Origin: Natrinema amylolyticum
Lineage (GTDB): Archaea; Halobacteriota; Halobacteria; Halobacteriales; Natrialbaceae
NCBI RefSeq assembly: GCF_020515625.1
Contig: NZ_JAIWPJ010000003.1
Span: forward strand, 558,001 to 622,000
Direction: 5' to 3'
DNA length: 64,000 nucleotides
Under the pieces are notes generated by a model. That model was given only the letters and a program-made list of their open reading frames with translations, was not told where the DNA came from and made no database searches. Both the position numbers and the translations under genes were made by a program. This document shows positions 1 to 8,092 of the stretch, one piece after another. The stretch's first letter is position 1. Each line of letters begins with the position of its first letter.

Positions 1-275
1 TCGTCGCCACGCGGGTCGGCGGCGTGCCCGAACAGCTCGCGGACGGTACCCACGGCTGGCTCGTGCCCCCGGCCGACCCGGACACGCTCGCGACCGCGAT
101 CCGGGAGGCGCTCGCGGCCCCCGCGGAACGGCGTCGACGGGGCGCGGCGGCGCGACGCCGGGCGATCGCCCGTTTCTCGACGGAGCGATGCGTCGAACGC
201 CATCACGACCTGTACGAGGCGGCCCTGTCCCGGTCGGCGACGTCGCGGCCGATCGAGTCGGTACGCGCCCGATAG
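1..275 (+). CDS. Glycosyltransferase, C-terminal end only (5' truncated by window)
   Basis: The reading frame is open from the first bases of the window (codons start at position 3) and ends at 273-275. The visible part reads VATRVGGVPEQLADG followed by GWLVPPADPDTLATAI. This is the donor-sugar binding end of a GT-B (family 4) glycosyltransferase: the G-G-V-P-E motif and the conserved GWLVPPxDP loop. A GTG at 24 is internal to this motif and is not a real start. A short arginine-rich tail follows. It lies 85 bases before the WecB-type epimerase on the same strand, so it probably belongs to the same surface-glycan locus. The acceptor specificity lies in the missing N-terminal half and cannot be judged. 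Confidence 0.85.
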   Translation, partial: VATRVGGVPEQLADGTHGWLVPPADPDTLATAIREALAAPAERRRRGAAARRRAIARFSTERCVERHHDLYEAALSRSATSRPIESVRAR

Positions 276-360
276 GGGCGGCGAACGGTCGGCTTGCCTC
301 GCGAAGCCGGTCGTTACGGGCTGCGTATTTTTCACCCCAGACGTATTGGGGAAGACACAC

Positions 361-1440
361 ATGTCGACCCCCCGAATAGCGTTCGTGCTCGGCACTCGAC
401 CGGAGATCATCAAGCTCTCGCCGCTCGTTCGGGCGTGTCTCGAGCGGGCGATCCCGCACGTCGTCGTCCACACCGGACAGCACTACTCCGAGTCGCTCGA
501 TACGGTCTTCTTCGAGCAACTCGAGTTGCCGACGCCGGCCCACGACCTCGCGGTCGGTTCCGGCGACCACGGCGAGCAGACGGCCGCGATGATCCGCGGG
601 CTCGAGGGCGTTCTCGAGACGGAGCGACCCGACCACGTCGTCGTCCAGGGCGACACGAACTCCGCGCTCGCCGGGGCGATCACGGCGAGCAAACGCGAGG
701 CCTCGCTGGCGCACGTCGAGGCCGGACTGCGGAGCTTCGACCGCGAGATGCCCGAGGAGATCAACCGCGTACTGGTCGATCACGTCGCCGATCACTGCTT
801 CGCGCCGACCGACGAGTCGGCGCGGCTGCTCGCGGCGGAGGGGATCGACGGCAATCGCGTCCGCGTCACCGGTAACACGATCGTCGACGCCGTCTTGCAG
901 CACCGCGAGCTGGCGACGGAGAAGAGCGACGTGCTCGCGGAATACGACCTCGAGCCCGGGTCGTTCTCTCTCCTGACGGCCCACCGAGCGGAGAACGTCG
1001 ACGACCCCGAGCGCTTCGCGGGGATCCTCGAGGGCGTCGGCGCGTTCGCGACGCGGACCGACCGCGAGGTCGTCTATCCGATCCATCCGCGGGCGCGAGA
1101 GACGCTCGCGGCGTTCGAGCTGTCGGTCCCGGAGCCGATTCGGCTCGTCGACCCGCTCGACTTCCTCGACTTCCTGACCCTCGAGGACCACGCGAGCCTC
1201 GCGATCACTGATTCGGGCGGGGTCCAGGAGGAAGCGTGCATCCTCGGGACGCCGTGCGTCACGGTTCGAGACAGCACCGAACGACCGGAGACGGTCGATA
1301 TCGGTGCGAACCGACTCGTCGGGACCGACCCGGCGGCCGTCGTCGAGGGGGCCGAGGCGATGGTCGATCGGCCCAGTACGTGGTCGAATCCGTTCGGCGA
1401 CGGCGACGCCGCCGACCGGATTTTGGACGCCTTACTGTAG
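361..1440 (+). CDS. wecB: UDP-N-acetylglucosamine 2-epimerase, non-hydrolysing (WecB family)
   Basis: The enzyme interconverts UDP-GlcNAc and UDP-ManNAc in the cytoplasm, supplying ManNAc or its uronic acid for surface glycans. The 359-residue length is normal. Family landmarks are GTRPEIIKLSPL near residues 11-22, HTGQHYS near 42, the HVEAGLRSF segment with REMPEEINR, LTAHRAENV in the second Rossmann domain, and DSGGVQEE plus RDSTERPE near the C terminus, which bind the UDP-sugar. I chose the ATG at 361; an in-frame TTG at 346 would add five residues with no family support. The UDP-ManNAc dehydrogenase-like gene two positions downstream is the expected next step. The assignment is by motif, not alignment. 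Confidence 0.93.
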   Translation: MSTPRIAFVLGTRPEIIKLSPLVRACLERAIPHVVVHTGQHYSESLDTVFFEQLELPTPAHDLAVGSGDHGEQTAAMIRGLEGVLETERPDHVVVQGDTNSALAGAITASKREASLAHVEAGLRSFDREMPEEINRVLVDHVADHCFAPTDESARLLAAEGIDGNRVRVTGNTIVDAVLQHRELATEKSDVLAEYDLEPGSFSLLTAHRAENVDDPERFAGILEGVGAFATRTDREVVYPIHPRARETLAAFELSVPEPIRLVDPLDFLDFLTLEDHASLAITDSGGVQEEACILGTPCVTVRDSTERPETVDIGANRLVGTDPAAVVEGAEAMVDRPSTWSNPFGDGDAADRILDALL

Positions 1441-1467
1441 GGTATCTGTACCTTTCGGCGGACAACT

Positions 1468-1481
1468 GTCATAAGATAATT
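1468..1481 (+). promoter_or_regulatory. Probable TATA element for the SDR epimerase gene
   Basis: An AT-rich run, CATAAGATAATTA, lies 26-39 bases before the ATG at 1507, in GC-rich surroundings. That is the archaeal TATA-box distance for a leaderless or nearly leaderless mRNA. It suggests the SDR gene has its own promoter within the locus and supports the ATG at 1507 over the GTG at 1492. Confidence 0.5.
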
Positions 1482-1506
1482 ACCACTGTCCGTGGAGCGT
1501 CGAGTC

Positions 1507-2424
1507 ATGGCATCAGTGCTGGTAACCGGTGGACTGGGAGCGATCGGTGCGCCCCTGACCGAAGAGCTCGAACGACGCGGCCACGACGTCTGGGTCGCCG
1601 ACCGCCCGTGGAACGAACGCGAGCGGTACTACCGCTGTGACGTCAGCGAGTACCGACAGCTCGAGCGGGTCTTCGCGGACCGCGAGTTCGACTACGTCTA
1701 CCACCTCGGCGCGGAGTTCGGCCGCCGGAACGGCGAGGACTTCTACGAGACGATGTGGCAGTCCAACGCCGTCGGCACGAAGAACGTGTGCCGACTGCAG
1801 GCCGAGCACGACTTCCGACTGATCTTCTCCTCGAGCAGCGAGGTGTACGGCGATTACGACGACGTGATGGAGGAGTCCGTACCCCTCGAGGAGGGGCCGC
1901 GGCAGCTGAACGACTACGCGATCTCGAAGTGGGTCAACGAACAGCAGATCATGAACGCGGCCGACCGGCACGGCACCGAGTCCGTGCGGGTCCGCTTTTT
2001 CAACACGTACGGGCCGGGCGAGCGCTACAGCGAGTACCGGAGCGTCGTCTGTAAGTTCTGCTACCGCGCGTTACACGACCTGCCGTACCACGTCTACGAG
2101 GACCATCACCGCTCGTTCACGTACATCGACGACACCGTTCGCACGCTCGCGAACGTCGTCGACTCCTTCCATCCCGGGGAGGTGTACAACATCGCCGGCG
2201 AGGAGTACTACGACATCGAGGAGCTCTCGAACATGGTGCTCGGCTACCTGGGCAAGGACGACGAACAGGTCGAGTACCGAGGGACCGAGGAACACAACAC
2301 GCTCAACAAGAAGGCCAGCGTCGAGAAGGCCGTGCGCGACCTCGGCCACGAACAGCGCGTCTCCCTCGAGGAGGGGATCCCGCGAACGATCGACTGGATG
2401 CGCGAGCACTATGACATCGAGTGA
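1507..2424 (+). CDS. NAD-dependent epimerase/dehydratase (extended SDR)
   Basis: This is a 305-residue sugar-nucleotide SDR. The N-terminal Rossmann motif is GGLGAIG (residues 8-14). SSSSEVYG supplies the catalytic Ser, and YAISK gives the YxxxK pair. RFFNTYGPGE and the SFTYIDD segment are typical of UDP-glucose epimerases and GDP-mannose or dTDP-glucose dehydratases. It probably changes a nucleotide sugar at C4 or dehydrates it; the substrate cannot be told from the sequence. The 3' end overlaps the next gene by 14 bases, so the two are probably co-translated. ATG 1507 is preferred because of the TATA-like element about 30 bases upstream. Confidence 0.88.
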   Translation: MASVLVTGGLGAIGAPLTEELERRGHDVWVADRPWNERERYYRCDVSEYRQLERVFADREFDYVYHLGAEFGRRNGEDFYETMWQSNAVGTKNVCRLQAEHDFRLIFSSSSEVYGDYDDVMEESVPLEEGPRQLNDYAISKWVNEQQIMNAADRHGTESVRVRFFNTYGPGERYSEYRSVVCKFCYRALHDLPYHVYEDHHRSFTYIDDTVRTLANVVDSFHPGEVYNIAGEEYYDIEELSNMVLGYLGKDDEQVEYRGTEEHNTLNKKASVEKAVRDLGHEQRVSLEEGIPRTIDWMREHYDIE

Positions 2425-3757
2425 TCCGCGACGCGACGGCGCAGTGGAACCGGCACGGTCCGGTGACGACGAGTTCGACTCGGGCGGGACCCGCGACGGC
2501 CCCGCTCCCAGCGACCCCGAGGGACCGGCTCTCGAGCCGATCGAGGAGGTGGTCGTCGTCGGCACCGGCTTCGTCGGCCTGCCGCTGGCGCTGTTGCTCG
2601 CCGACCGCGGCAAGCGAGTCGTTGGCGTCGACATCGACAGCAACCTCGTCCGGGCGATCAACGACGGGACCCTGAACGTCGACGAGGCCGAACTGCAGGC
2701 GCTGTTGGAGTCCGACGCCGTCGAGCGAAACCTCGAGGCGCGGACAGAGCCGACCGACGGCGACGCGTTCGTCGTCTCGGTTCCGACGCCGCTGACCGAG
2801 CCGAACAAGAGTCCGGACCTCTCCGCGCTCGAGGCCGCCCTCGAATCGATCCGGCCGTACCTCGAGCCGGGCGACCTCGTGAACGTGGAGTCGACGGTGC
2901 CGCCGCTGACCTGCGCGGAGACGGTCGTCCCCGCCCTCGAGGCGGCCGGGCTCGACCCGGGCGCGGAGATCCAGCTCGCCCACTCGCCCGAGCGGATCCT
3001 CCCCGGCGACGTGTTCGAGGAACTCGTCACCAACGACCGCATCATCGGCGGGATCGACGAGCGGAGCCGCCGCCGCGCCGCCATGCTCTACGAGCCCTTC
3101 CTCGAGGGGAGCGTCTACTACACCGACCTGCTGTCGGCCGAGCTCTGCAAGCTCGTCGAGAACACCTACCGGGACGTCAACGTCGCGCTGGCGAACGAGA
3201 TCGCGCTGATCGGCGAGGAGCTCGACGTCGACGCGAGCGAGGTGATCGACCTCGCGAACTATCACCCGCGCGTCGACGTCCTGCAGCCGGGGATCGGTGT
3301 CGGCGGTCACTGCCTGCCGATCGACCCGTGGTTCCTGAACGAGGTCGATCCGGAGCACACGAACCTGATCACGACCGCGCGCCGGATCAACGACAAGATG
3401 CCAGCCGTCGCCGCGCGGAAGGTCCGCCGGGCGCTGGCCCCGCTCGCGGACCCGACGGTCGTCGCGTTCGGGGCCGCGTACAAACCGAACGTCGACGACC
3501 GCCGGAACAGCCCCGCGGAGCGGATCGTCGCCGACCTGCGCGCCGACGGCTACCGCGTCCGCCACTACGACCGCCACGTCGACGAGTTATCCTACGACGA
3601 GCTGTGGTCGGTCCTCGAGCGCGAGTCGCCGGACGTCGTCGTCCAGTTAGTTCCCCACGAGGAGACGGTGGCGGCCCTCGCGGAGCACCGAGTGCGGCTC
3701 GACGACGCGGGCATCGAACTGCTCCAGTTCGGCGTCGAGAACCCGATCGAACCGTGA
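2411..3757 (+). CDS. UDP-N-acetyl-D-mannosamine/nucleotide-sugar dehydrogenase (WecC/UDP-GlcDH family)
   Basis: It oxidises a UDP-hexosamine at C6 to the uronic acid with two NAD+. Given the WecB-type epimerase upstream, UDP-ManNAc to UDP-ManNAcA is the likely reaction. The 448 residues have an acidic N-terminal extension of about 40. Then come the NAD-binding motif GTGFVGLPLALLLA, the central helix ELCKLVENTYRDVN, and GVGGHCLPIDPWF, which carries the catalytic cysteine. AYKPNVDDRRNSPA marks the C-terminal UDP-binding domain. It overlaps the SDR gene by 14 bases, and its TGA overlaps the GTG of the following glycosyltransferase. A UDP-glucose or UDP-GlcNAc dehydrogenase is the alternative, but GGHCLPIDPWF is closer to the WecC group. 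Confidence 0.9.
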   Translation: MTSSDPRRDGAVEPARSGDDEFDSGGTRDGPAPSDPEGPALEPIEEVVVVGTGFVGLPLALLLADRGKRVVGVDIDSNLVRAINDGTLNVDEAELQALLESDAVERNLEARTEPTDGDAFVVSVPTPLTEPNKSPDLSALEAALESIRPYLEPGDLVNVESTVPPLTCAETVVPALEAAGLDPGAEIQLAHSPERILPGDVFEELVTNDRIIGGIDERSRRRAAMLYEPFLEGSVYYTDLLSAELCKLVENTYRDVNVALANEIALIGEELDVDASEVIDLANYHPRVDVLQPGIGVGGHCLPIDPWFLNEVDPEHTNLITTARRINDKMPAVAARKVRRALAPLADPTVVAFGAAYKPNVDDRRNSPAERIVADLRADGYRVRHYDRHVDELSYDELWSVLERESPDVVVQLVPHEETVAALAEHRVRLDDAGIELLQFGVENPIEP

Positions 3758-5094
3758 CCGGGGACGCCACGCCGACGCGGTCACCGTCGTCGGACCGGCG
3801 TTCAACCGGCGAGCGGACGGAACGGGGCGACGACCCGTCCGTCCTGGTCGTCTCGCAACTGTTTCCGCCGGAGTCGATGGCCGGCGCACACCGGTGGGAG
3901 AAACTCCTCCGGAACGCGCCCGATCGCCTCGATTCGCGCGTCGTCTGCCCGCAGCCGTCCGTTCCCGTCGGAGAGTTCGAGCGGCGATACAGTCCGTGGT
4001 CGAGCGAGCGAGTCGGCGGCGTTCCCGTCACGCGACTGTTCACCTACCAGCCCGTCGAGGAACGGACTGACCTCGAGCGGATCCTGAACCACGGGGTCTT
4101 CGCGATTCTCGCGACGATCTACGTGCTCGTTCACGGCCGCAAGTACGACTGCGTCGTCGTCCAGATCGGTCCGCACACGACGCTCCTACCCGGACTCGCG
4201 GCGCTGGCGACCGGACGCGGCCTCGTCGTCGACGTCTACGATCGCTGGCTCGACAACGCGGTCGACTTCGGGTTCACCGACGAACGGTCGTTCGCCTACC
4301 GGCTGCTGCGGTGGGCGGAACGGGTCGCCCTCGAGCGCTGCGACCGGCTCGTCACGCTCACGCCGACGATGGCGGCCCACTACCGCGAGACGTACGACCT
4401 CGACGACGGGAAGATCGAGACGGTCCCGTTCGGCGTCGACGACGACCTCTTCGATCCCTCGGTCGCGAGCGAGGACCGGCCCCGAATCGTCTACACGGGC
4501 AAGCTCGGCGAGGGGCAGGCGTTCGAGCCGTTCCTGCGCGGCTTCCGACGTGCCGATATCGACCACGACCTCGTCATCTACGGCTTCGGCGAGCGCCGGG
4601 CCGAACTCGAGGCGCTGGCTTCCGACCTCGGCATCGACGAGAGCGTTCGGATCAACGGGCCGGTCCCCCGCGAGGAGATCCCGGGGTTGGTGGCGTCGTC
4701 GGCGATCAGCCTGGTGCCCCTCGAGACGGATCGCACCCTCGAGTACGCGCGGCCGACGAAGTTCCTCGAGACGATGGCGCTGGGCACGCCCTACGTCGCC
4801 AGCGCCGTCGCGGAGATCGAGGCCGTCACCGCGGACGCCGGGGCCGGACTCGCCGTCGAGAACGAGCCGGACGCCGTCGCGACGGCGCTCCGGGAACTCG
4901 CCACTGACCCAGAGCGGCGGCGAGCGATGGGGCGGCGCGGAATCGAGTTCGTCGACCGGGAACACCGCTGGAACGAACTGGGCGACAGGGTCGGCGACCT
5001 CCTCTCGGGAGTCGCTCGAGAGCGGAGGGCCGCCGGCTCCGGGCTCCGCGCCCGGCTCGGTCGGCTCGCGGCGGCCGCCGGCCTCCGTCGGTAG
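3754..5094 (+). CDS. Glycosyltransferase family 4
   Basis: A 446-residue GT-B transferase that should move a sugar from a nucleotide donor to a lipid-linked or growing glycan on the cytoplasmic face. An N-terminal tail of about 30 polar residues precedes VLVVSQLFPPESMAGAHRW, the usual GT4 opening. VPFGVDDDLF begins the donor domain, followed by RIVYTGKLGEG, VIYGFGERRAELE, and the ARPTKFLETMALGTPYVAS acceptor/donor loop with the conserved E. The only start consistent with the upstream stop is the GTG at 3754, which shares bases with the TGA of the dehydrogenase (GTGA), indicating translational coupling. It closes the plus-strand arm of the locus. Confidence 0.88.
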   Translation: MTGDATPTRSPSSDRRSTGERTERGDDPSVLVVSQLFPPESMAGAHRWEKLLRNAPDRLDSRVVCPQPSVPVGEFERRYSPWSSERVGGVPVTRLFTYQPVEERTDLERILNHGVFAILATIYVLVHGRKYDCVVVQIGPHTTLLPGLAALATGRGLVVDVYDRWLDNAVDFGFTDERSFAYRLLRWAERVALERCDRLVTLTPTMAAHYRETYDLDDGKIETVPFGVDDDLFDPSVASEDRPRIVYTGKLGEGQAFEPFLRGFRRADIDHDLVIYGFGERRAELEALASDLGIDESVRINGPVPREEIPGLVASSAISLVPLETDRTLEYARPTKFLETMALGTPYVASAVAEIEAVTADAGAGLAVENEPDAVATALRELATDPERRRAMGRRGIEFVDREHRWNELGDRVGDLLSGVARERRAAGSGLRARLGRLAAAAGLRR

Positions 5095-5204
5095 TCGTCA
5101 CTCGCTCGCTTCCCTTTCTCTCCTCGTCGAATGGTCCGGCGCATCGCTCGCAGCGGTGCGGCCGGCGAGCCGCCGCCGGTCGGCGAGCGCGGCCGATAGA
5201 CGAT

Positions 5205-5294
5205 CGACCGGTCAAACGAGTCGGAATTGACGAGTGGTCGAAAGCAGTCAGGACCGACCAGCGGTCGAAAACAGTCGGGATCGACGAGCGGCCG
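5205..5294. repeat. Degenerate 27-base tandem repeat between convergent glycan genes
   Basis: Two clear 27-base units lie at 5227-5253 and 5254-5280, sharing the core GGTCGAAA(A/G)CAGTC. A half unit follows at 5281-5294 and a more diverged one precedes at 5205-5226. The region separates a plus-strand glycosyltransferase (ends 5094) from a minus-strand methyltransferase (ends 5321). Nothing in the 226 bases looks protein coding. The repeat is probably simple slippage sequence between convergent transcripts. Confidence 0.55.
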
Positions 5295-5320
5295 CCGGCC
5301 GCGTCTCCGAACGCGATCGA

Positions 5321-6028
5321 CTACTCGCCGCTGCGGGCGGCGACGACGGCGAGCGTGCTCTTGCCGACCCGGTCCGGCAGGACGCGCTCGCACAGCCAGC
5401 CGCCGATCTGGAGCGGATCGGCGAGCGTGAGCCGACAGTCGCCGACGTACGCGATCTCGATCGGTTCGAACCCGTACCGCTCGAGGAGCTGGGTCAGGGT
5501 CGTGGCGTCGAACCAGCACGTGTGGCCGGTGTTGACGAACTCCTGGTCCAGGAGGCGGAGCGCGGTCCAGTGGACCGCCATCGCGTTCGGCGTCGTGACG
5601 ACGAGTTTGCCGCCGTCGGCCAGGTGCTCGTCGACCGACGCCAGTAGCCCGTCGAAGTCGACGAGGTGTTCGATCAGTTCGCCCACGACGATCACGTCGA
5701 ACGTCTCCTCGAGCGCGAGATCCTGTGCGTCGCCGGTGGTGACGTCGTATCCCGCCTCAGCGAGCGCGGCGAGTTCGTCCTCGAGGACGTCGATGCCGAG
5801 CGCGTCGTCGGCCGCCCGGACGACGAGTTCGTGGAGCCACGCCTCGTCGTGTCGCTTGGCGGAGTCGTGCGCGACGCACCCGACATCGAGGACGGTCTCG
5901 TCTCTGACGTGGGGCTCGATACAGCGTTCGAACGTCGTTTCGACGTTTCGTTTCCGCGTTTCGTTCGCTCTCATTGGAATCAGGTCCGTGCGTTCCGCAG
6001 TCGCGTCGCCGTCGGTCGCCGGCCGCAT
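5321..6028 (-). CDS. Class I SAM-dependent methyltransferase
   Basis: It probably methylates a sugar or other part of the glycan. The 235 residues carry the SAM-binding motif I VLDVGC, the acidic residue after strand 2 (GIDVLED), GDAQDL, and FDVIVVGELIEHL, the usual motif of UbiE/Coq5-like or sugar methyltransferases. KLVVTTPNAMA follows as post motif II. The longest start (6028) lies 16 bases after the upstream glycosyltransferase stop. An internal ATG at 5974 begins MRANETRKRNVE and would give 217 residues; the first 18 residues look non-conserved, so this alternative is quite possible. It is the last gene of the minus-strand arm. Confidence 0.82.
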   Translation of the reverse strand: MRPATDGDATAERTDLIPMRANETRKRNVETTFERCIEPHVRDETVLDVGCVAHDSAKRHDEAWLHELVVRAADDALGIDVLEDELAALAEAGYDVTTGDAQDLALEETFDVIVVGELIEHLVDFDGLLASVDEHLADGGKLVVTTPNAMAVHWTALRLLDQEFVNTGHTCWFDATTLTQLLERYGFEPIEIAYVGDCRLTLADPLQIGGWLCERVLPDRVGKSTLAVVAARSGE

Positions 6029-6044
6029 GCGGTCGAACGCGGCG

Positions 6045-7079
6045 TCATCGCAGCCACGCGACCACGATGATCCGCGTCAGACCGACCGCGAATCCCAGTT
6101 TCGGCTTCTTGCTGTCGCCGTCCTTTCGATCCTCGATCCTGATCGGGATCTCCTCGAGTCGGAGGCCGTTCTTCCGGGCCTCGATGATCAACTCGGGGGC
6201 GTTGAAGCGCTCCTCGGTGAGCGTGAGCCGCTCGAGCATCGATCCCCGGATCGCCCGGTAGCCGTTCGTACAGTCGGTGATGTCGGTGTTCATCAGGACG
6301 TTGATCAGGCCGGTGAAGAACCGGATGCCGGTCCGTCGAACGACGCCGTTGCCGGAGCGATCGACGCCGAGGTACCGCGAACCCATCACGTAATCGGCCT
6401 CGTTCTCGACGATCGGTGCGACGAGCCGGTCCAGTTCCGACGAGGGGTGCTGGCCGTCGCCGTCCGCCGTGACGACGATCACCGCGTCGTTCTCGAGTGC
6501 GATCTCGAACCCGGTCTTCAGGGCACCGCCCTGGCCCTGATTGATCGGGTGCTCGACGACCATCGCGCCGCTCGAGGCGGCCCGCGCGGCGGTCTCGTCG
6601 GCGGACCCGTCCGATACGACCAGCGGCTGGACGTCGTATCCGCGGACCGACTCCGGCAGCGACGAGACGACGGCGCCGACGGTATCGCTCTCGTTGTACG
6701 CGGGAATCACGACGAACACCGTCTCCGCGCCGCCGTCCGTCCGCGGGGCCTGCTCGACGGAGAGCGATCGGGTCAGCGCCGCGACCTCGTCGCGGGCCGC
6801 CCTGGCGACGCTCAGCGCGTACAGGACGACGCCGAGCAGGACGAGCGTCGCGAGCAGCGACACGACGACGTAGCGCCGTTCGATCTCGAGCGCGGTCCCG
6901 ACGAGGTCGAACGCCTCCGGGACGAACACGAGCGATGCCACGCCGCTCGCGAGCGCGAGCGCGATGGCGAGGTCGCGTCGATCGAACCGTCGCCGGTAGC
7001 GGTCGAATCCCCAGTAGAGGATGGCGACCGTGAGCGCGAGCAACGCGACGTCGAGCGGGTCTGGCGGAATCGGACTCAT
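6045..7079 (-). CDS. Glycosyltransferase family 2, dolichyl-phosphate hexose synthase type, with N-terminal membrane helices
   Basis: It probably charges a polyprenol/dolichol phosphate carrier with a hexose at the membrane. In the 344 residues, about three hydrophobic helices lie in the first 90. The GT2 domain follows: VIPAYNESDTVGAVVSSLP, VVSDGSADET, GQGGALKTGFEIA, then TADGDGQH as the metal-binding DxD-like site. TDCTNGYRAIRGSML is a hallmark of the DPM1/GtrB group. Having helices before, rather than after, the GT domain is less usual for GtrB proteins. The start at 7079 overlaps the stop of the upstream epimerase by four bases (ATGA). Open frame continues far upstream but is a shadow of that epimerase. 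Confidence 0.88.
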   Translation of the reverse strand: MSPIPPDPLDVALLALTVAILYWGFDRYRRRFDRRDLAIALALASGVASLVFVPEAFDLVGTALEIERRYVVVSLLATLVLLGVVLYALSVARAARDEVAALTRSLSVEQAPRTDGGAETVFVVIPAYNESDTVGAVVSSLPESVRGYDVQPLVVSDGSADETAARAASSGAMVVEHPINQGQGGALKTGFEIALENDAVIVVTADGDGQHPSSELDRLVAPIVENEADYVMGSRYLGVDRSGNGVVRRTGIRFFTGLINVLMNTDITDCTNGYRAIRGSMLERLTLTEERFNAPELIIEARKNGLRLEEIPIRIEDRKDGDSKKPKLGFAVGLTRIIVVAWLR

Positions 7080-8092
7080 GCGTTCCGTTCGACGAGTCGT
7101 CGGATCGTGTCTTCGACCGTGTGCGTCGGGTCCCAGCCGAGGCGGTCGTGCGTCCGCGTCGTCTCGACCGGGAAGGCGTCGACGAGCGTCTCGTCGCCGC
7201 GGGGGTTTTCGACGAGTTCGGTCGGGACGTCGATGCCCAACACGTCGTCGACGCAGTCGCTGACGACCTCGGCGAGGGCCATCACACTGGGGTCCTCGTC
7301 GCTGGCGATCGTGAACGCTTCGGTGCCCGTCGCTCCCTCGTCCAGCCGGTCGACGAGCACGTCGGCGCTGCGGAGATAGGCCCGAGCGACGTCCTTGACG
7401 TGGACGAAGTTCCGCGATTGGGTCCCGGGTTCGTAGACGGGCAGCGGTTCGGCCGCGAGCGCCCGTTCGACGAAGAAGTTGAGCACCGCTCCCTTCGTGA
7501 TGACCTGGCCGTCGATCGTGTGATCGCCGTACAGGTTCGACTTGAGGAACAGGTGCGCCGGGAACGAGTCCTCGGCGAGGGCGTCGACGAGCCGCTCGCC
7601 AGCGAGCTTGGTCCGTCCATACCAGTTCAGGGGTTCTCGCGGCTGATCGGCCGTGATCGGGAACTCCTGGGGATCGCCGACGACCGCCATGCTCGCGGGG
7701 AAGATCAGGGCCGCGCCGCGTCGCCGGCAGAACCGCGCGACGTGGCTCGTCCCGGTCACGTTGCTCTCGTAGGCGAGCTCCGGGTTCGCCTCGCAGTCCT
7801 CGACGCCGCTGATCGCGGCGAGGTGCATCACGACGTCGGCCCCCTCGAGGGCGTCCCACAGGCGGTCGCGGTTGCGAACGTCGACGTGCTCGACGGTGAC
7901 GTCGCCGATCCGTCGCAGCGAGCCGCGATAGAAGTCGTCGATCGCCGTGATCGACCACGCCGGACGTTCGGACTGGAGGAGCGAGACGACGCGACTCCCG
8001 ATATAGCCAGCCGCCCCGGTGACCGCGACGCGTACCTGCCGGGACTCGTCGCCCGTCGATGCGACGCCGGAGCCGCCCTCATCGGTGGCCAT
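7076..8092 (-). CDS. NAD-dependent epimerase/dehydratase (extended SDR)
   Basis: A 338-residue nucleotide-sugar SDR. A polar lead of about 20 residues precedes VAVTGAAGYIGS, the NAD-binding glycine motif. VMHLAAISG, FPASMAVVG and WYGRTKLAGE (YxxxK catalytic pair) follow. The SDR fold ends with a C-terminal substrate domain containing NFVHVKDVARAY. The substrate is unknown; UDP-glucose 4-epimerase-like activity is the simplest guess. It overlaps the upstream SDR gene by 14 bases and the downstream GT2 by four, so the minus-strand arm is one tightly packed operon. The ATG at 8092 could be late or early by a few codons because the N terminus is poorly conserved. Confidence 0.87.
   Translation of the reverse strand: MATDEGGSGVASTGDESRQVRVAVTGAAGYIGSRVVSLLQSERPAWSITAIDDFYRGSLRRIGDVTVEHVDVRNRDRLWDALEGADVVMHLAAISGVEDCEANPELAYESNVTGTSHVARFCRRRGAALIFPASMAVVGDPQEFPITADQPREPLNWYGRTKLAGERLVDALAEDSFPAHLFLKSNLYGDHTIDGQVITKGAVLNFFVERALAAEPLPVYEPGTQSRNFVHVKDVARAYLRSADVLVDRLDEGATGTEAFTIASDEDPSVMALAEVVSDCVDDVLGIDVPTELVENPRGDETLVDAFPVETTRTHDRLGWDPTHTVEDTIRRLVERNA

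Noticed and set aside
3328-3753. Long N-terminal extension of the GT4 protein
   Set aside because: It lies entirely over the dehydrogenase gene, is Arg/Pro-rich, and the GTG at 3754 coupled to the TGA is the better start.
7080-7958. Extension of the GT2 protein upstream of 7079
   Set aside because: It is a shadow of the SDR gene on the same strand; the natural start overlaps that stop by four bases.
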